Assembly: GCA_037389465.1 (NCBI GenBank)
Contig: JAZARR010000295.1
Coordinates: 1 to 64,000, forward strand
From: Baylisascaris procyonis
Lineage: Eukaryota; Nematoda; Chromadorea; Rhabditida; Ascarididae
Direction of reading: 5' to 3'
Length of the DNA: 64,000 nucleotides
A model generated the notes under the pieces. It had not been told where the DNA came from, did no database searches, and saw nothing but the letters and a program-made list of their open reading frames with translations. Made by a program: the position numbers and the translations under genes. Shown here in pieces: positions 1 through 13,743 of this stretch; the first letter of the stretch is position 1, and each line of letters opens with the position of its first letter.

Positions 1-1003
1 CAATCAACAATCATCAATCATCAATCATCAATCAACAATCAACAATCAACAATCAACAATCAACAATCAACAATCAACAATCAACAATCAACAATCAACA
101 ATCAACAATCAACAATCAACAATCAACAATCAACAATCAACAATCAACAATCAACAATCAACAATCAACAATCAACAATCAACAATCATCAATCAACAAT
201 CATCAATCATCAATCATCAATCATCAATCATCAATCAACAATCATCAATCATCAATCATCAATCATCAATCATCAATCATCAATCATCAATCATCAATCA
301 TCAATCATCAATCATCAATCATCAATCATCAATCACCAATCATCAATCAACAATCATCAATCATCAATCATCAATCATCAATCATCAATCATCAATCATC
401 AATCATCAATCAACAATCATCAATCATCAATCATCAATCAACAATCATCAATCATCAATCATCAATCATCAATCATCAATCATCAATCATCAATCATCAA
501 TCAACAATCAACAATCAACAATCAACAATCAACAATCAACAATCAACAATCAACAATCAACAATCAACAATCAACAATCAACAATCAACAATCAACAATC
601 AACAATCAACAATCAACAATCAACAATCAACAATCAACAATCAACAATCAACAATCAACAATCAACAATCAACAATCAACAATCAACAATCAACAATCAA
701 CAATCAACAATCAACAATCAACAATCAACAATCAACAATCAACAATCATCAATCAACAATCAACAATCAACAATCAACAATCATCAATCAACAATCAACA
801 ATCATCAATCAACAATCAACAATCAACAATCATCAATCATCAATCAACAATCATCAATCAACAATCAACAATCATCAATCATCAATCAACAATCAACAAT
901 CAACAATCAACAATCAACAATCAACAATCAACAATCAACAATCAACAATCAACAATCAACAATCAACAATCAACAATCAACAATCAACAATCAACAATCA
1001 ACA

Positions 1004-1040
1004 ATCATCAACCATCAATCATCAACCATCAATCATCAAT
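1004..1040 (+). repeat. CCATC-substituted units
   Basis: Two units read AACCATC in place of AATCATC (a T-to-C change) within T-unit context. The same substitution recurs in the cassettes near 1.46, 2.08 and 4.45 kb. Elsewhere ACC-type units are rare (for example near 35776, 46434 and 61983), so this marks a local variant subfamily of domain I. Confidence 0.8.
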
Positions 1041-1457
1041 CATCAATCAACAATCATCAATCATCAATCATCAATCAACAATCAACAATCAACAATCAAC
1101 AATCATCAATCAACAATCAACAATCAACAATCATCAATCAACAATCATCAATCAACAATCATCAATCATCAATCATCAATCACCAATCATCAATCACCAA
1201 TCATCAATCATCAATCATCAATCATCAATCATCAATCATCAATCATCAATCATCAATCATCAATCATCAATCATCAATCATCAATCAACAATCAACAATC
1301 AACAATCAACAATCATCAATCATCAATCATCAATCATCAATCATCAATCATCAATCATCAATCATCAATCATCAATCATCAATCATCAATCATCAATCAT
1401 CAATCATCAATCATCAATCATCAATCATCAATCAACAATCAACAATCAACAATCAAC

Positions 1458-1503
1458 AACCATAAATCATCAATCATCAACCATCAACCATCAACCATCA
1501 ATC
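1458..1503 (+). repeat. CCATAAATC cassette, copy 1
   Basis: The segment starts with AACCATAAAT, continues with two T-type units and then three AACCATC-type units before returning to A-units. It is preceded by a long T-unit run and a short A-unit run. Copies 2 and 3 have the same order of parts. At the position 24 bases upstream of the AACC this copy has A (1434), where the other two copies have G. It is a duplicated landmark with no sign of function. Confidence 0.88.
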
Positions 1504-2050
1504 AACAATCAACAATCAACAATCAACAATCATCAATCATCAATCATCAATCAACAATCATCAATCAACAATCATCAATCAACAATCATCAATCATCAAT
1601 CATCAATCATCAATCATCAATCACCAATCATCAATCATCAATCATCAATCATCAATCATCAATCATCAATCATCAATCATCAATCAACAATCATCAATCA
1701 TCAATCATCAATCAACAATCAACAATCAACAATCAACAATCATCAATCATCAATCATCAATCAACAATCAACAATCATCAATCATCAATCATCAATCATC
1801 AATCATCAATCATCAATCAACAATCATCAATCAACAATCAACAATCAACAATCAACAATCAACAATCAACAATCAACAATCAACAATCAACAATCAACAA
1901 TCAACAATCAACAATCAACAATCAACAATCAACAATCAACAATCAACAATCAACAATCATCAATCATCAATCATCAATCATCAATCATCAATCATCAATC
2001 ATCAATCATCAATCATCAATCATCAATCATCAATCATTAATCATCAATCA

Positions 2051-2130
2051 TCAATCGACAATCAACAATCAACAATCAACAACCATAAATCATCAATCAT
2101 CAACCATCAACCATCAACCATCAATCAACA
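2051..2130 (+). repeat. CCATAAATC cassette, copy 2, with TCGA marker
   Basis: The AACCATAAAT element at 2081-2090 lies exactly 623 bp (89 heptamers) after copy 1 and is followed by the same AACCATC triplication. Upstream at 2057 an A-to-G change creates TCGAC, one of only four CpG/TCGA sites in the window. The T-unit run before it contains an additional C-to-T change giving CATTAATC near 2036. Confidence 0.88.
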
Positions 2131-3192
2131 ATCAACAATCAACAATCAACAATCATCAATCAACAATCATCAATCATCAATCATCAATCAACAATCAACA
2201 ATCATCAATCAACAATCATCAATCAACAATCAACAATCATCAATCAACAATCATCAATCAACAATCAACAATCATCAATCATCAATCATCAATCATCAAT
2301 CATCAATCATCAATCATCAATCATCAATCATCAATCATCAATCATCAATCAACAATCAACAATCAACAATCAACAATCATCAATCATCAATCAACAATCA
2401 TCAATCATCAATCATCAATCAACAATCATCAATCATCAATCATCAATCATCAATCAACAATCAACAATCAACAATCAACAATCAACAATCAACAATCAAC
2501 AATCAACAATCAACAATCAACAATCAACAATCAACAATCAACAATCAACAATCAACAATCAACAATCAACAATCAACAATCAACAATCAACAATCAACAA
2601 TCAACAATCAACAATCAACAATCAACAATCAACAATCAACAATCAACAATCAACAATCAACAATCAACAATCAACAATCAACAATCAACAATCAACAATC
2701 ATCAATCAACAATCATCAATCAACAATCATCAATCATCAATCATCAATCAACAATCATCAATCAACAATCAACAATCAACAATCAACAATCAACAATCAT
2801 CAATCATCAATCAACAATCATCAATCATCAATCATCAATCATCAATCATCAATCATCAATCATCAATCATCAATCATCAATCATCAATCAACAATCAACA
2901 ATCATCAATCAACAATCAACAATCAACAATCAACAATCATCAATCATCAATCATCAATCATCAATCATCAATCATCAATCAACAATCAACAATCAACAAT
3001 CAACAATCATCAATCAACAATCAACAATCAACAATCAACAATCATCAATCATCAATCAACAATCAACAATCAACAATCATCAATCATCAATCATCAATCA
3101 TCAATCATCAATCATCAATCAACAATCAACAATCAACAATCAACAATCATCAATCATCAATCAACAATCAACAATCAACAATCATCAATCAA

Positions 3193-3325
3193 CAATCATC
3201 AATCATCAATCATCAATCATCAATCATCAATCATCAATCATCAATCATCAATCATCAATCATCAATCATCAATCATCAATCATCAATCATCAATCATCAA
3301 TCATCAATCATCAATCATCAATCAT
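3193..3325 (+). repeat. Pure T-unit run, 19 copies
   Basis: Nineteen consecutive CAATCAT units occupy exactly 133 bp, bounded by A-units on both sides. On the minus strand each T-unit supplies an ATG, but in every frame a TGA follows within a few codons. Confidence 0.9.
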
Positions 3326-4420
3326 CAATCAACAATCATCAATCATCAATCAACAATCAACAATCATCAATCATCAATCATCAATCAACAATCAACAATC
3401 AACAATCATCAATCATCAATCATCAATCATCAATCATCAATCATCAATCATCAATCATCAATCATCAATCATCAATCATCAATCATCAATCAACAATCAA
3501 CAATCAACAATCAACAATCAACAATCAACAATCAACAATCAACAATCAACAATCAACAATCAACAATCAACAATCAACAATCAACAATCAACAATCAACA
3601 ATCAACAATCAACAATCAACAATCAACAATCAACAATCAACAATCAACAATCAACAATCAACAATCAACAATCAACAATCAACAATCAACAATCAACAAT
3701 CAACAATCAACAATCAACAATCAACAATCAACAATCAACAATCAACAATCAACAATCAACAATCATCAATCAACAATCATCAATCATCAATCACCAATCA
3801 ACAATCAACAATCATCAATAAACAATCATCAATCATCAATCAACAATCAACAATCATCAATCATCAATCATCAATCATCAATCATCAATCATCAATCATC
3901 AATCATCAATCATCAATCAACAATCAACAATCAACAATCAACAATCAACAATCAACAATCAACAATCAACAATCAACAATCAACAATCAACAATCAACAA
4001 TCAACAATCAACAATCATCAATCATCAATCATCAATCATCAATCAACAATCATCAATCAATCATCAATCGACAATCAACAATCAACAATCAACAATCATC
4101 AGTCAACAATCACCAATCAACAATCATCAATCAACAATCATCAATCAACAATCATCAATCATCAATCATCAATCACCAATCAACAATCAACAATCATCAA
4201 TCATCAATCATCAATCATCAATCATCAATCATCAATCAACAATCATCAATCAACAATCATCAATCATCAATCAACAATCAACAATCAACAATCAACAATC
4301 AACAATCATCAATCAACAATCATCAATCATCAATCATCAATCATCAATCATCAATCATCAATCATCAATCATCAATCATCAATCATCAATCATCAATCAT
4401 CAATCATCAATCATCAATCA

Positions 4421-4500
4421 TCAATCGACAATCAACAATCAACAATCAACAACCATAAATCATCAATCATCAACCATCAACCATCAACCATCAATCATCA
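4421..4500 (+). repeat. CCATAAATC cassette, copy 3, with TCGA marker
   Basis: AACCATAAAT lies at 4451-4460, 2370 bp after copy 2. It shares with copy 2 the G marker (4427) at the same 24-base offset, the intervening A-units and the three AACCATC units. It differs by a T-unit just after the cassette. Copies 2 and 3 are therefore closer to each other than to copy 1. Confidence 0.88.
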
Positions 4501-5051
4501 ATCAACAATCAACAATCAACAATCAACAATCATCAATCAACAATCATCAATCAACAATCATCAATCATCAATCAACAATCAACAATCATCAATCAACAAT
4601 CATCAATCATCAATCATCAATCATCAATCATCAATCATCAATCAACAATCATCAATCATCAATCATCAATCATCAATCACCAATCAACAATCAACAATCA
4701 ACAATCATCAATCAACAATCATCAATCATCAATCATCAATCATCAATCATCAATCATCAATCAACAATCAACAATCATCAATCATCAATCATCAATCAAC
4801 AATCAACAATCAACAATCAACAATCAACAATCAACAATCAACAATCATCAATCAACAATCAACAATCATCAATCATCAATCATCAATCAACAATCAACAA
4901 TCAACAATCAACAATCAACAATCATCAATCAACAATCAACAATCATCAATCATCAATCAACAATCATCAATCATCAATCATCAATCATCAATCATCAATC
5001 ATCAATCATCAATCATCAATCATCAATCATCAATCATCAATCATCAATCAA

Positions 5052-5198
5052 CAATCATCAATCATCAATCATCAATCATCAATCATCAATCATCAATCAT
5101 CAATCATCAATCATCAATCATCAATCATCAATCATCAATCATCAATCATCAATCATCAATCATCAATCATCAATCATCAATCATCAATCATCAATCAT
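5052..5198 (+). repeat. Pure T-unit run, 21 copies
   Basis: Twenty-one consecutive CAATCAT units occupy 147 bp. A single A-unit at 5045-5051 separates this run from another T-unit run upstream, so the wider 4.97-5.2 kb stretch is almost wholly T-type. Confidence 0.9.
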
Positions 5199-5417
5199 CA
5201 ATCAACAATCATCAATCATCAATCAACAATCATCAATCATCAATCATCAATCAACAATCAACAATCAACAATCAACAATCAACAATCAACAATCAACAAT
5301 CAACAATCAACAATCAACAATCAACAATCAACAATCAACAATCAACAATCAACAATCAACAATCAACAATCAACAATCAACAATCAACAATCAACAATCA
5401 ACAATCAACAATCAACA

Positions 5418-5500
5418 ATCATCAATCAACAATCATCAATCAACAATCATCAATCAACAATCATCAATCAACAATCATCAATCATCAATCAACAATCATC
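5418..5500 (+). repeat. Alternating T/A 14-bp dimer border
   Basis: After the pure A-unit block ending near 5417, units alternate T A T A T A T A T T A before longer T runs begin. The same alternating border occurs near 7290, 8245, 10795, 11090 and 12850, and in mirror order near 13740. Alternation gives a 14-bp dimeric period at the edges of A blocks. Confidence 0.8.
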
Positions 5501-5829
5501 AATCATCAATCATCAATCATCAATCAACAATCAACAATCATCAATCATCAATCATCAATCATCAATCATCAATCATCAATCAACAATCAACAATCAACAA
5601 TCAACAATCATCAATCAATCAATCAACAATCATCAATCATCAATCATCAATCATCAATCATCAATCATCAATCATCAATCATCAATCATCAATCATCAAT
5701 CAATCAATCATCAATCATCAATCATCAATCATCAATCATCAATCAACAATCAACAATCAACAATCAACAATCATCAATCATCAATCATCAATCATCAACA
5801 TCAATCATCAATCAACAATCAACAATCAA

Positions 5830-5969
5830 CAATCATCAATCATCAATCATCAATCATCAATCATCAATCATCAATCATCAATCATCAATCATCAATCATC
5901 AATCATCAATCATCAATCATCAATCATCAATCATCAATCATCAATCATCAATCATCAATCATCAATCAT
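5830..5969 (+). repeat. Pure T-unit run, 20 copies
   Basis: Twenty consecutive CAATCAT units occupy 140 bp, flanked by A-units. Just upstream (near 5795) a unit has lost bases, reading CATCAACATC, which shifts the heptamer phase. Confidence 0.88.
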
Positions 5970-6565
5970 CAATCAACAATCATCAATCAACAATCATCAA
6001 TCAACAATCATCAATCATCAATCATCAATCAACAATCATCAATCAACAATCATCAATCATCAATCATCAATCATCAATCATCAATCATCAATCATCAATC
6101 AACAATCATCAATCAACAATCATCAATCATCAATCATCAATCATCAATCAACAATCAACAATCAACAATCAACAATCAACAATCAACAATCAACAATCAA
6201 CAATCAACAATCAACAATCAACAATCAACAATCAACAATCAACAATCAACAATCAACAATCAACAATCAACAATCAACAATCATCAATCAACAATCATCA
6301 ATCATCAATCATCAATCAACAATCATCAATCAACAATCATCAATCATCAATCATCAATCATCAATCATCAATCATCAATCATCAATCATCAATCATCAAT
6401 CATCAATCATCAATCATCAATCATCAATCATCAATCATCAATCATCAATCATCAATCAACAATCAACAATCATCAATCATCAATCAACAATCATCAATCA
6501 TCAATCAACAATCATCAATCATCAATCAACAATCAACAATCATCAATCAACAATCATCAATCAAC

Positions 6566-6846
6566 AATAATCAACAATCAACAATAATCAACAATCAACA
6601 ATAATCAACAATCAACAATAATCAACAATCAACAATCAACAACAATCAACAATAATCAACAATCAACAATCAACAATCAACAATCAACAATAATCAACAA
6701 CAATCAACAATAATCAACAACAATCAACAATAATCAACAACAATCAACAATCAACAACAATCAACAATAATCAACAATAATCAACAATAATCAACAATAA
6801 TCAACAACAATCAACAATAATCAACAATAATCAACAATAATCAACA
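6566..6846 (+). repeat. Arrays of 17-bp and 10-bp period (heptamers plus triplet)
   Basis: Four copies of a 17-bp unit (AATAATC + AACAATC + AAC) start at 6566, 6583, 6600 and 6617. After a short irregular part the period becomes 10 bp, mixing AATAATCAAC and AACAATCAAC, with an almost regular run at about 6758-6846. These lengths equal two heptamers plus 3 and one heptamer plus 3. This is the only long 10-bp array in the window; only a couple of tandem copies recur near 9.49-9.51 kb. No coding potential is visible; TAA occurs in the AATAATC units. Confidence 0.85.
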
Positions 6847-9205
6847 ATCAACAATCAACAATCATCAATCAACAATCAACAATCAACAATCAACAATCAA
6901 CAATCAACAATCAACAATCAACAATCAACAATCAACAATCAACAATCAACAATCAACAATCAACAATCAACAATCAACAATCAACAATCAACAATCAACA
7001 ATCAACAATCAACAATCAACAATCAACAATCAACAATCAACAATCAACAATCAACAATCAACAATCAACAATCAACAATCAACAATCAACAATCAACAAT
7101 CAACAATCAACAATCAACAATCAACAATCAACAATCAACAATCAACAATCAACAATCAACAATCAACAATCAACAATCAACAATCAACAATCAACAATCA
7201 ACAATCAACAATCAACAATCAACAATCAACAATCAACAATCAACAATCAACAATCAACAATCAACAATCAACAATCAACAATCAACAATCAACAATCATC
7301 AATCAACAATCATCAATCAACAATCATCAATCATCAATCATCAATCATCAATCATCAATCAACAATCATCAATCATCAATCATCAATCATCAATCATCAA
7401 TCATCAATCATCAATCATCAATCATCAATCATCAATCATCAATCATCAATCATCAATCATCAATCATCAATCAACAATCAACAATCAACAATCAACAATC
7501 AACAATCATCAATCAACAATCATCAATCAACAATCATCAATCATCAATCATCAATCATCAATCATCAATCATCAATCATCAATCATCAACAATCAATCAT
7601 CAATCATCAATCATCAATCATCAATCATCAATCAACAATCAACAATCAACAATCAACAATCATCAATCATCAATCATCAATCATCAATCATCAATCATCA
7701 ATCATCAATCATCAATCAACAATCAACAATCAACAATCATCAATCATCAATCATCAATCATCAATCATCAATCATCAATCATCAATCATCAATCATCAAT
7801 CATCAATCATCAATCATCAATCATCAATCATCAATCATCAATCATCAATCATCAATCAATCAATCATCAATCATCAATCATCAATCATCAATCAACAATC
7901 AACAATCATCAATCATCAATCATCAATCATCAATCATCAATCATCAATCAACAATCATCAATCATCAATCATCAATCATCAATCAACAATCATCAATCAT
8001 CAATCATCAATCAACAATCAACAATCAACAATCATCAATCAACAATCATCAATCAACAATCATCAATCATCAATCATCAATCAACAATCAACAATCAACA
8101 ATCAACAATCAACAATCAACAATCAACAATCAACAATCAACAATCAACAATCAACAATCAACAATCAACAATCAACAATCAACAATCAACAATCAACAAT
8201 CAACAATCAACAATCAACAATCAACAATCAACAATCAACAATCATCAATCAACAATCATCAATCAACAATCATCAATCATCAATCAACAATCAACAATCA
8301 ACAATCAACAATCATCAATCATCAATCATCAATCATCAATCATCAATCAACAATCAACAATCAACAATCAACAATCAACAATCAACAATCATCAATCATC
8401 AATCAACAATCAACAATCATCAATCATCAATCATCAATCATCAATCATCAATCATCAATCATCAATCAACAATCAACAATCAACAATCATCAATCATCAA
8501 TCATCAATCATCAATCATCAATCATCAATCATCAATCATCAATCATCAATCATCAATCATCAATCATCAATCATCAATCATCAATCATCAATCATCAATC
8601 AACAATCATCAATCATCAATCATCAATCATCAATCATCAATCATCAATCATCAATCATCAATCATCAATCATCAATCATCAATCATCAATCATCAATCAT
8701 CAATCATCAATCAACAATCATCAATCAACAATCATCAATCATCAATCATCAATCATCAATCAACAATCAACAATCAACAATCAACAATCAACAATCAACA
8801 ATCAACAATCAACAATCAACAATCAACAATCAACAATCAACAATCAACAATCAACAATCAACAATCAACAATCAACAATCAACAATCAACAATCAACAAT
8901 CAACAATCAACAATCATCAATCAACAATCAACAATCAACAATCATCAATCAACAATCATCAATCAACAATCAACAATCATCAATCAACAATCATCAATCA
9001 TCAATCATCAATCATCAATCATCAATCATCAATCATCAATCATCAATCATCAATCATCAATCATCAATCATCAATCATCAATCATCAATCATCAATCAAC
9101 AATCAACAATCAACAATCAACAATCAACAATCAACAATCAACAATCAACAATCAACAATCATCAATCAACAATCAACAATCAACAATCAACAATCAACAA
9201 TCAAC

Positions 9206-9307
9206 AATAATCAACAATCAACAATAATCAACAATCAACAATAATCAACAATCAACAATAATCAACAATCAACAATAATCAACAATCAACAATAATCAAC
9301 AATCAAC
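9206..9307 (+). repeat. 17-bp period array, six copies
   Basis: Six consecutive 17-bp units (two heptamers plus AAT) begin at 9206, 9223, 9240, 9257, 9274 and 9291. It is the cleanest 17-bp array in the window and uses the same unit as the array at 6566-6633. Confidence 0.9.
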
Positions 9308-9328
9308 AATCAACAATCAACAATCAAC

Positions 9329-9530
9329 AATAATCAATCAACAATCAACAATCATCAATCAACAATCAACAATCAACAATAATCAATCAACAATCAACAA
9401 TCATCAATCAACAATCAACAATCAATCAATCAACAATCAACAATAATCAATCAACAATCAACAATCAATCAATCAACAATCAACAATCATCAACAATAAT
9501 CAACAATAATCAACAATCAACAATCAACAA
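9329..9530 (+). repeat. Irregular compound repeat with AATAATCAATC junctions
   Basis: AATAATCAATC junctions at 9329, 9378 and 9442 are separated by 49 and 64 bp of A- and T-units, with extra AATC tetramers between. Two 10-bp units follow near 9490-9512 before the sequence returns to pure A-units. It looks like a partly duplicated, rearranged edge of the preceding 17-bp array. Confidence 0.75.
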
Positions 9531-9968
9531 TCATCAATCAACAATCAACAATCAACAATCAACAATCAACAATCAACAATCAACAATCAACAATCAACAA
9601 TCAACAATCAACAATCAACAATCAACAATCAACAATCAACAATCAACAATCAACAATCAACAATCAACAATCAACAATCAACAATCAACAATCAACAATC
9701 AACAATCAACAATCAACAATCAACAATCAACAATCAACAATCAACAATCAACAATCAACAATCAACAATCAACAATCAACAATCAACAATCAACAATCAA
9801 CAATCAACAATCAACAATCAACAATCAACAATCAACAATCAACAATCAACAATCAACAATCAACAATCAACAATCAACAATCAACAATCAACAATCAACA
9901 ATCAACAATCAACAATCAACAATCAACAATCAACAATCAACAATCAACAATCAACAATCAACAATCAA

Positions 9969-9976
9969 CAAATCAT
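9969..9976 (+). repeat. Phase-shifting extra base in the A-unit block
   Basis: An extra A with a T-type unit (CAAATCAT context) breaks an otherwise pure A-unit stretch and shifts the heptamer phase by one base. It separates the A block of about 9531-9968 from the 102-copy block that follows. Confidence 0.75.
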
Positions 9977-10690
9977 CAATCAACAATCAACAATCAACAA
10001 TCAACAATCAACAATCAACAATCAACAATCAACAATCAACAATCAACAATCAACAATCAACAATCAACAATCAACAATCAACAATCAACAATCAACAATC
10101 AACAATCAACAATCAACAATCAACAATCAACAATCAACAATCAACAATCAACAATCAACAATCAACAATCAACAATCAACAATCAACAATCAACAATCAA
10201 CAATCAACAATCAACAATCAACAATCAACAATCAACAATCAACAATCAACAATCAACAATCAACAATCAACAATCAACAATCAACAATCAACAATCAACA
10301 ATCAACAATCAACAATCAACAATCAACAATCAACAATCAACAATCAACAATCAACAATCAACAATCAACAATCAACAATCAACAATCAACAATCAACAAT
10401 CAACAATCAACAATCAACAATCAACAATCAACAATCAACAATCAACAATCAACAATCAACAATCAACAATCAACAATCAACAATCAACAATCAACAATCA
10501 ACAATCAACAATCAACAATCAACAATCAACAATCAACAATCAACAATCAACAATCAACAATCAACAATCAACAATCAACAATCAACAATCAACAATCAAC
10601 AATCAACAATCAACAATCAACAATCAACAATCAACAATCAACAATCAACAATCAACAATCAACAATCAACAATCAACAATCAACAATCAA
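9977..10690 (+). repeat. Longest pure A-unit run found, 102 copies
   Basis: From 9977 to the T-unit starting at 10691 is 714 bp, exactly 102 heptamers, with no base change seen. All three + frames are stop-free across it and each encodes the same rotating heptapeptide (NNQQSTI). There is no ATG. This is array DNA, not a gene. Confidence 0.9.
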
Positions 10691-10908
10691 CAATCATCAA
10701 TCATCAATCATCAATCATCAATCATCAATCATCAATCAACAATCATCAATCAACAATCAACAATCAACAATCAACAATCAACAATCAACAATCATCAATC
10801 AACAATCATCAATCAACAATCATCAATCAACAATCATCAATCAATCAATCAACAATCATCAATCATCAATCATCAATCATCAATCATCAATCATCAATCA
10901 TCAATCAA

Positions 10909-11083
10909 CAATCATCAATCATCAATCATCAATCATCAATCATCAATCATCAATCATCAATCATCAATCATCAATCATCAATCATCAATCATCAATCATC
11001 AATCATCAATCATCAATCATCAATCATCAATCATCAATCATCAATCATCAATCATCAATCATCAATCATCAATCATCAATCAT
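10909..11083 (+). repeat. Pure T-unit run, 25 copies
   Basis: Twenty-five consecutive CAATCAT units occupy 175 bp, preceded by one A-unit at 10902-10908 and another T run. It is followed by an alternating T/A border. Confidence 0.9.
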
Positions 11084-11538
11084 CAATCAACAATCATCAA
11101 TCAACAATCATCAATCAACAATCATCAATCAACAATCAACAATCATCAATCATCAATCAACAATCAACAATCAACAATCAACAATCATCAATCATCAATC
11201 ATCAATCATCAATCATCAATCATCAATCAACAATCAACAATCAACAATCAACAATCAACAATCAACAATCATCAATCATCAATCATCAATCATCAATCAT
11301 CAATCATCAATCATCAATCATCAATCATCAATCATCAATCATCAATCATCAATCAACAATCATCAATCAACAATCAACAATCATCAATCAACAATCAACA
11401 ATCATCAATCATCAATCATCAATCATCAATCATCAATCATCAATCATCAATCAACAATCATCAATCATCAATCATCAATCATCAATCATCAATCATCAAT
11501 CATCAATCATCAATCATCAATCAACAATCAACAATCAA

Positions 11539-11678
11539 CAATCATCAATCATCAATCATCAATCATCAATCATCAATCATCAATCATCAATCATCAATCA
11601 TCAATCATCAATCATCAATCATCAATCATCAATCATCAATCATCAATCATCAATCATCAATCATCAATCATCAATCAT
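11539..11678 (+). repeat. Pure T-unit run, 20 copies
   Basis: Twenty consecutive CAATCAT units occupy 140 bp and end directly against the A-unit block that runs to about 12073. This junction is abrupt, with no alternating border. Confidence 0.9.
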
Positions 11679-13512
11679 CAATCAACAATCAACAATCAAC
11701 AATCAACAATCAACAATCAACAATCAACAATCAACAATCAACAATCAACAATCAACAATCAACAATCAACAATCAACAATCAACAATCAACAATCAACAA
11801 TCAACAATCAACAATCAACAATCAACAATCAACAATCAACAATCAACAATCAACAATCAACAATCAACAATCAACAATCAACAATCAACAATCAACAATC
11901 AACAATCAACAATCAACAATCAACAATCAACAATCAACAATCAACAATCAACAATCAACAATCAACAATCAACAATCAACAATCAACAATCAACAATCAA
12001 CAATCAACAATCAACAATCAACAATCAACAATCAACAATCAACAATCAACAATCAACAATCAACAATCAACAATCATCAATCATCAATCATCAATCATCA
12101 ATCATCAATCAACAATCATCAATCAACAATCATCAATCATCAATCAACAATCAACAATCAACAATCAACAATCAACAATCAACAATCAACAATCAACAAT
12201 CATCAATCATCAATCATCAATCATCAATCAACAATCATCAATCAACAATCATCAATCAACAATCATCAATCATCAATCATCAATCATCAATCATCAATCA
12301 TCAATCATCAATCATCAATCATCAATCAACAATCAACAATCATCAATCATCAATCATCAATCATCAATCATCAATCATCAATCATCAATCAACAATCATC
12401 AATCATCAATCATCAATCATCAATCATCAATCATCAATCATCAATCATCAATCATCAATCATCAATCAACAATCATCAATCATCAATCATCAATCATCAA
12501 TCAACAATCAACAATCATCAATCATCAATCATCAATCATCAATCATCAATCATCAATCATCAATCAACAATCAACAATCATCAATCATCAATCATCAATC
12601 ATCAATCATCAATCATCAATCATCAATCATCAATCATCAATCATCAATCATCAATCATCAATCATCAATCATCAATCATCAATCATCAATCAACAATCAT
12701 CAATCAACAATCAACAATCAACAATCATCAATCATCAATCATCAATCATCAATCAACAATCAACAATCAACAATCAACAATCAACAATCAACAATCAACA
12801 ATCAACAATCAACAATCAACAATCAACAATCAACAATCAACAATCAACAATCATCAATCAACAATCATCAATCAACAATCATCAATCAACAATCATCAAT
12901 CAACAATCAACAATCAACAATCATCAATCATCAATCAACAATCAACAATCAACAATAATCAATCATCAATCATCAATCATCAATCATCAATCATCAATCA
13001 TCAATCATCAATCATCAATCATCAATCATCAATCAACAATCATCAATCATCAATCATCAATCATCAATCAACAATCAACAATCAACAATCAACAATCATC
13101 AATCAACAATCAACAATCATCAATCAACAATCAACAATCAACAATCAACAATCAACAATCATCAATCAACAATCAACAATCAACAATCAACAATCAACAA
13201 TCAACAATCAACAATCAACAATCAACAATCAACAATCAACAATCATCAATCATCAATCAACAATCAACAATCATCAATCATCAATCATCAATCATCAATC
13301 ACCAATCAACAATCATCAATCAACAATCAACAATCAACAATCAACAATCATCAATCATCAATCAACAATCATCAATCATCAATCATCAATCAACAATCAA
13401 CAATCAACAATCAACAATCATCAATCATCAATCATCAATCATCAATCATCAATCATCAATCATCAATCATCAATCATCAATCATCAATCATCAATCATCA
13501 ATCATCAATCAA

Positions 13513-13743
13513 CAATCATCAATCATCAATCATCAATCATCAATCATCAATCATCAATCATCAATCATCAATCATCAATCATCAATCATCAATCATCAAT
13601 CATCAATCATCAATCATCAATCATCAATCATCAATCATCAATCATCAATCATCAATCATCAATCATCAATCATCAATCATCAATCATCAATCATCAATCA
13701 TCAATCATCAATCATCAATCATCAATCATCAATCATCAATCAT
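13513..13743 (+). repeat. Longest pure T-unit run found, 33 copies
   Basis: Thirty-three consecutive CAATCAT units occupy exactly 231 bp. Further T-units lie on the other side of the single A-unit at 13506-13512. The run ends in an alternating A/T border near 13744-13795 that leads into an A-unit block. Confidence 0.9.

Noticed and set aside
3193..13743. Minus-strand start codons in T-unit runs
   Set aside because: Each CAATCAT gives an ATG on the minus strand, but a TGA follows within about four codons in every frame, so no product is possible.
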